From: an uncultured Bacteroidales bacterium
GTDB taxonomy: Bacteria; Bacteroidota; Bacteroidia; Bacteroidales; UBA932
DNA length: 64,000 nt
Assembly: GCA_900545245.1 (NCBI GenBank)
Contig: UQYV01000003.1
Coordinates: forward strand, 54,851-118,850
Direction: 5' to 3'
The notes beneath the pieces are model-generated. The model did no database searches. It worked only from the letters and a program-made list of their open reading frames with translations, and had not been told where the DNA came from. The position numbers and the translations under genes are program-made. This document shows, piece after piece, positions 61,021-64,000 of the stretch (position 1 is its first letter; each line of letters opens with the position of its first letter).

Positions 61021-63346
61021 CCGACAATCTCCTTTCCTTTTGCGCAAGTTCTATGATAACTGTTCCCATACGAAGCATGGCATCCACGCATTTCCGCAAT
61101 TCCATTTCGGAACATTCAGATTCTTGATGCAGCAGTTCATACAGGTTCCACAAGGGTTTGTCAGCACGGATAACAGCCCATGAACTTCGCTGACGGTGCA
61201 TCCATTCGTCCAACGCCTTGCGGTCATTCCTCTCCATGATTTCCCGGACAGCCTGCATATCCTTTTCTGTTTCGGTTATCAAACGGTCGAGCATCGCCCG
61301 TTTGTCACCATATGCAAGCAGAGAGGACAAGTCGGGAAGTTCATCCTTGTCCGTACTTGTCAAAAGGCATTTGTCTGATACAGCAACCAGTTCGGAAATG
61401 GAAAATGGCTTGAACAGGCAGGCGGTAAATCCATTTTCCAACAGCTCCTCTTCGCTGCAACTGCCGGAGGCGGTCGCCACGACAATGGGAATCTCTTTCG
61501 AGTTGCTGACACTTGACGAGCGTAACAACTCCAACACCTCATAGCCGTTAATCTCCGGCATCTTCATATCGGTTATCATGAGGTCGTATGTGTGCTGCCG
61601 CATGGCTTCCATTGCATCGCCAATAGTGGTGAACGTGTCGCAATGCACACCTATACCAGCATACATTTCCTTTGTCATGGATAATACCATCGGATTGTCG
61701 TCCAATACGATGACAGAATAAGGTCTTTCTATATGAGCCAGACTTTTTGCGGCTGTCTGTTCTTCAATACCAATATCGGCAGTGTTCATTGGCAACTCCA
61801 CAGTAAAACGACTGCCTTCTCCTTTTTCGCTTTCCAAGCGTATAGTGCCGCCAAGCATCCCGACTATCTGTTTCACAATGCTTAACCCCAATCCGAAACC
61901 GTCTTGCGTGGCGGCGTTGGAAAGCCGCTCGAACGCTCCGAACACTCGCTGTTGTTCTTCCGCACTCATGCCGGTTCCGGTGTCCTCTACTACAAGGGTC
62001 AGCCTATTGCCGTCATAGCTTATGACAAGTGAAACGCTTCCGGCATTCGTGAACTTGACGGCATTGCCCAGCAGGTTGTCGCATATCTGTATGATGCGCT
62101 CCTTGTCGCCATTCAGGATAATACCCTCCGGGCACTCGATGGTAAGTTTAAGATCTTTTGCTTCTGCTTGTTGCGTAAACTCCGTTTGCAACAGCTCCGC
62201 GATGTTTTCCAAACGAAACGGACGGACATTCGCCTGTTCCTTGCCGCTGTCCAAGCGGAAGAAGTCAAGCAGGGAGTTGAGCATGTCGGTCATTCTCTTG
62301 GAGGCTTGCAGGATATTGTCCGCATAACCGCTTATCTTTTCTTCTTCGTTGTCCTGCATCAGTTCCGCATATCCATGTATGGCAGTCAGTGGTGTGCGTA
62401 GCTCGTGGGTGATGGTGTGCATCGCTTTCTTGCGTGAGGCTATCAACGATTCGTTTTGTTTTACGGACTTTTGCAGTTGCCCGATTAAATCTGTTGTCTT
62501 ATGTTTGTACTGCTTGATGCGAGTGGCATAGCGGTGAATGATGATGTATGAAATAATGAGCAACAGCAGCATGACACCCGTTATGATACCTACCTGCAAG
62601 AACGACTTTTCACGCATAGCGGATATTTCCGCCTCACGTTCCTGCAAGTCAGCCTGCACCTTGTGGTCCATCTGCTGGATAAGGGTTTGCAGTTGGCGGT
62701 TCAGTTCCGCATTGCGGCTGGCAAGGCTGTCGGCATACTCCGACAGACGATGGCTCTGGGCACGTTGTTGCGCTATCATATCACGGTTCAGTGTGTAGAG
62801 CATCGTGGTGGTCGTCGTCGGAGGTGCTTCCTGTTTCTTGCCGAACAACCCGAGAAAACCTTTCCTCCTCTGTTTCTTCGGCTCTTCCTGCCTGCTCGTT
62901 TGCACTATCACCGGCACCTGCTTGGCTATCCGACGGTTGATGTCCGCCTGTTGTTCCAGAGCCTCCATGATGGCGCACAGCCGCTTTTCCTTGTCCTCCA
63001 GCAAGTGGCGCACGCTGTCTATGCGCACCGATTCGTAATGGCTCTTGAAGCGGCAAAGCATACTATCCACCGTCATCCGTTGCCGCCGGTATGCCGCCAC
63101 ATCCTTATCGTCCCATTCCAGCACCGACTCGCCCAAAAGAGACAACTCCACCACACCCACATACGCATCGTGTGTTTCCTTGCGGAAGCGGTTGATTTCA
63201 CGGTTCTCCCGTTCCAGCAACTCCAAGTCGCGCCATTCGCCGAGCCACGTGCAGATGATGCCGCCCACCAGCAGGACTATAAGCAGATAGCCTGCGGCAA
63301 GCAGCTTGCGGAAATGCTTGGTAGTGGTAACGAATTGTTCGCTCAT
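61001..63346 (-). CDS. rteA: RteA-like hybrid histidine kinase
   Basis: 781 residues. A first transmembrane helix (LLAAGYLLIVLLVGGIICTW), a periplasmic helical domain with Arg/Lys-rich insertion, second transmembrane helix (about 256-275), and a kinase core: phospho-His in TITHELRTPLTAIHGYAELM, N-box ICDNLLGNAVKFT, G-boxes VEDTGTGMS and GFGLGLSIVKQIV. A receiver follows (VIVLDDNPMVLSMTKEMYAG, LMITDMKMPEINGYEVL). The last 140 residues are HPt-like but the usual H-x-x-K-G motif is only partial (MHRQRSSW). It is the sensor partner of RteB in the CTnDOT-type system; in CTnDOT the operon is induced by tetracycline through tetQ, which is not visible here. Confidence 0.93.
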   Translation of the reverse strand: MSEQFVTTTKHFRKLLAAGYLLIVLLVGGIICTWLGEWRDLELLERENREINRFRKETHDAYVGVVELSLLGESVLEWDDKDVAAYRRQRMTVDSMLCRFKSHYESVRIDSVRHLLEDKEKRLCAIMEALEQQADINRRIAKQVPVIVQTSRQEEPKKQRRKGFLGLFGKKQEAPPTTTTTMLYTLNRDMIAQQRAQSHRLSEYADSLASRNAELNRQLQTLIQQMDHKVQADLQEREAEISAMREKSFLQVGIITGVMLLLLIISYIIIHRYATRIKQYKHKTTDLIGQLQKSVKQNESLIASRKKAMHTITHELRTPLTAIHGYAELMQDNEEEKISGYADNILQASKRMTDMLNSLLDFFRLDSGKEQANVRPFRLENIAELLQTEFTQQAEAKDLKLTIECPEGIILNGDKERIIQICDNLLGNAVKFTNAGSVSLVISYDGNRLTLVVEDTGTGMSAEEQQRVFGAFERLSNAATQDGFGLGLSIVKQIVGMLGGTIRLESEKGEGSRFTVELPMNTADIGIEEQTAAKSLAHIERPYSVIVLDDNPMVLSMTKEMYAGIGVHCDTFTTIGDAMEAMRQHTYDLMITDMKMPEINGYEVLELLRSSSVSNSKEIPIVVATASGSCSEEELLENGFTACLFKPFSISELVAVSDKCLLTSTDKDELPDLSSLLAYGDKRAMLDRLITETEKDMQAVREIMERNDRKALDEWMHRQRSSWAVIRADKPLWNLYELLHQESECSEMELRKCVDAMLRMGTVIIELAQKERRLSDESICD

Positions 63347-63411
63347 TTGCTGTTTGTGTAAATACCGTTATTCAACATACGCATATAGGTCGTGGAACTT
63401 CGCAGGTTCAT
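63343..63411 (-). CDS. 22-residue leader frame overlapping rteA
   Basis: The frame begins MNLRSSTTYMRML and stops in the ATGA that starts rteA. The tight overlap would couple translation. It is short, so coding is uncertain; it may be a chance frame. Confidence 0.3.
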   Translation of the reverse strand: MNLRSSTTYMRMLNNGIYTNSK

Positions 63412-63490
63412 GGATGAGAATGGCGGCCATGCTACCGATGACCGCCATAAGTATGGCATAGCCGAAAAATATTTTATATCGCAGCGACAC
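63368..63490 (-). pseudogene. N-terminal fragment of an RteA-type histidine kinase
   Basis: The frame from GTG 63490 reads MSLRYKIFFGYAILMAVIG then SMAAILIHE, resembling the first membrane segment of CTn-type histidine kinases, and stops at 63368 after about 40 residues. A further ten codons upstream are open but no ATG is seen. No helical periplasmic part or kinase core follows in this frame. It is either a decayed second kinase or a small membrane peptide; the match is from memory of the family. Confidence 0.4.
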
Positions 63491-63516
63491 TGTTTGTTGA
63501 TGAAAAATATAATTGG

Positions 63517-63717
63517 TTAACTAAAACTCCAATTTGCGTTATTTGCATTTGTTCCTTCAAAAAGTCTGGTCAGATTTTGTATCTGATGATTCTGTAATGT
63601 ATCTTGTGCACAGTTTACGGCGTACTGCAAACCATTCATAATATCAGAGAATGAATTGGTTTGAACACTGTCCGGCTCATCGTCATTATTTTTCTTGCCT
63701 CTGTGAAAAAGTCCCAT
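63517..63717 (-). CDS. Short protein, DUF2589-like N-terminus
   Basis: 66 residues: a charged start (MGLFHRGKKNNDDEPD) followed by FSDIMNGLQYAVNCAQDTLQNHQIQNL, reminiscent of the helical start of DUF2589 proteins, then a short Asn-rich end. Much shorter than typical members, so possibly truncated where it meets the kinase fragment. No function can be given. Confidence 0.4.
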   Translation of the reverse strand: MGLFHRGKKNNDDEPDSVQTNSFSDIMNGLQYAVNCAQDTLQNHQIQNLTRLFEGTNANNANWSFS

Positions 63718-63726
63718 GTTTTTAAT

Positions 63727-63870
63727 TTAATTACTTGATTTGTTGTCTTTAATGAGCACCAATCTTGACAATGTCCGGCTTACAGCTTCCATATTTACAC
63801 TGGAGTCTATATTATTATTGACAATGCCTTGATGCCAAAACCAATATGGTGGATTCTCCGTGTGTTCCAT
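63727..63870 (-). CDS. 47-residue hypothetical protein
   Basis: The frame reads MEHTENPPYWFWHQGI...VNNNIDSSVNMEAVSRTLSRL and ends at 63727. A strong Shine-Dalgarno-like AAAGGAGG lies 6 bp before the ATG, unusual in this phylum where such sites are rare. It is just upstream of the DUF2589-like frame on the same strand. Family unknown. Confidence 0.45.
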   Translation of the reverse strand: MEHTENPPYWFWHQGIVNNNIDSSVNMEAVSRTLSRLVLIKDNKSSN

Positions 63871-63918
63871 CACGTCCTCCTTTCTTTATTGGGATTATAC
63901 TTCAGTTAATGTTCGTTG

Positions 63919-63940
63919 CGGGCGGGACTTTTCCCGCCCG
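63919..63940 (-). terminator. GC-rich hairpin past the right-edge frame
   Basis: CGGGCGGGA pairs exactly with TCCCGCCCG over a 4-nt loop, 5 bp after the stop of the partial frame on the minus strand. No T tract follows, so it may be a pause or attenuator instead. Confidence 0.45.
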
Positions 63941-63945
63941 ACGGT

Positions 63946-64000
63946 TTACTGCTTCCTCAAGGTAGGCAATGCTCCGTTAAGTTCGTAACGCCACTTTGAG
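63946..64000 (-). CDS. 3' end of an unidentified gene entering from the right edge
   Basis: A minus-strand frame is open from the edge for 17 codons (SKWRYELNGALPTLRKQ) and stops at 63946. No family can be named from so short a piece; other frames here close earlier. Confidence 0.35.
   Translation of the reverse strand, partial: SKWRYELNGALPTLRKQ

Noticed and set aside
61001..64000. Tetracycline resistance gene tetQ beside rteA
   Set aside because: Expected from CTnDOT, but no ribosomal-protection GTPase motifs occur up to the right edge.

Overview
The window is a stretch of a Bacteroidales chromosome (Bacteroidota); the genus cannot be fixed from sequence alone. Signs for this order are a complete SusC/SusD pair, a hybrid two-component system, a BACON domain, the Rpb6-like omega subunit, scattered TAnnTTTG-type -7 promoter boxes, and an RteA/RteB/RteC regulatory block of the CTnDOT conjugative transposon type. 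Up to about 54.7 kb the DNA is moderately GC rich; beyond that it looks more AT rich and accessory.

Layout. (1) 1-7.1 kb: four plus-strand carbohydrate genes: GH20 (cut by the window edge), a GH43 lipoprotein, GH30, and a beta-helix/alpha-toroid fusion. (2) 7.1-7.9 kb: a minus-strand YafQ-type toxin-antitoxin pair and tRNA-His with its terminator. (3) 7.9-26.2 kb: core genes: a divergent biotin-type carboxyltransferase, a lipoprotein, a Fur-family regulator facing trxB, then bamD, the RNA polymerase omega-like subunit and recN; on the minus strand pdxJ, an OmpH/Skp protein, a GT4 glycosyltransferase and a LysM protein; on the plus strand nadK, uppS, bamA, a second OmpH/Skp and gdhA. BamA, BamD, the two Skp-like chaperones and UppS form an envelope-biogenesis neighbourhood. 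(4) 26.2-54.7 kb: a polysaccharide utilisation locus. A leftward operon encodes the hybrid two-component regulator, a GH2 enzyme and an oxidoreductase-GH130 fusion. A rightward operon encodes a secreted alpha-toroid protein of unknown family (apparently frameshifted at a poly-A tract), BACON-GH43, two GH105 enzymes, SusC, SusD, an Ig/discoidin surface lipoprotein and GH115. A DASS-family anion transporter and a porin-like barrel follow. (5) 54.7-64 kb: a minus-strand accessory block: a DUF4143 ATPase behind 33-bp repeats, an AlbA_2 ATP-binding protein carrying an 11-bp tandem repeat, rteC, a RibD/DHFR-like protein, rteB, rteA and several small or broken reading frames.

How the parts fit. The regulator, importer and enzymes of region 4 point to a uronic-acid-decorated plant polymer such as glucuronoxylan or arabinogalactan protein; this is inferred from family membership only. 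In region 5 the intergenic DNA before rteC shows a candidate sigma-54 promoter, three spaced TGTTCA-type dyads 100-180 bp upstream of it and a perfect palindrome over the predicted start site. That architecture suits activation by RteB and a second control layer at the palindrome. No integrase, mobilisation or transfer gene is seen, so the element is either a remnant or continues beyond the right edge.
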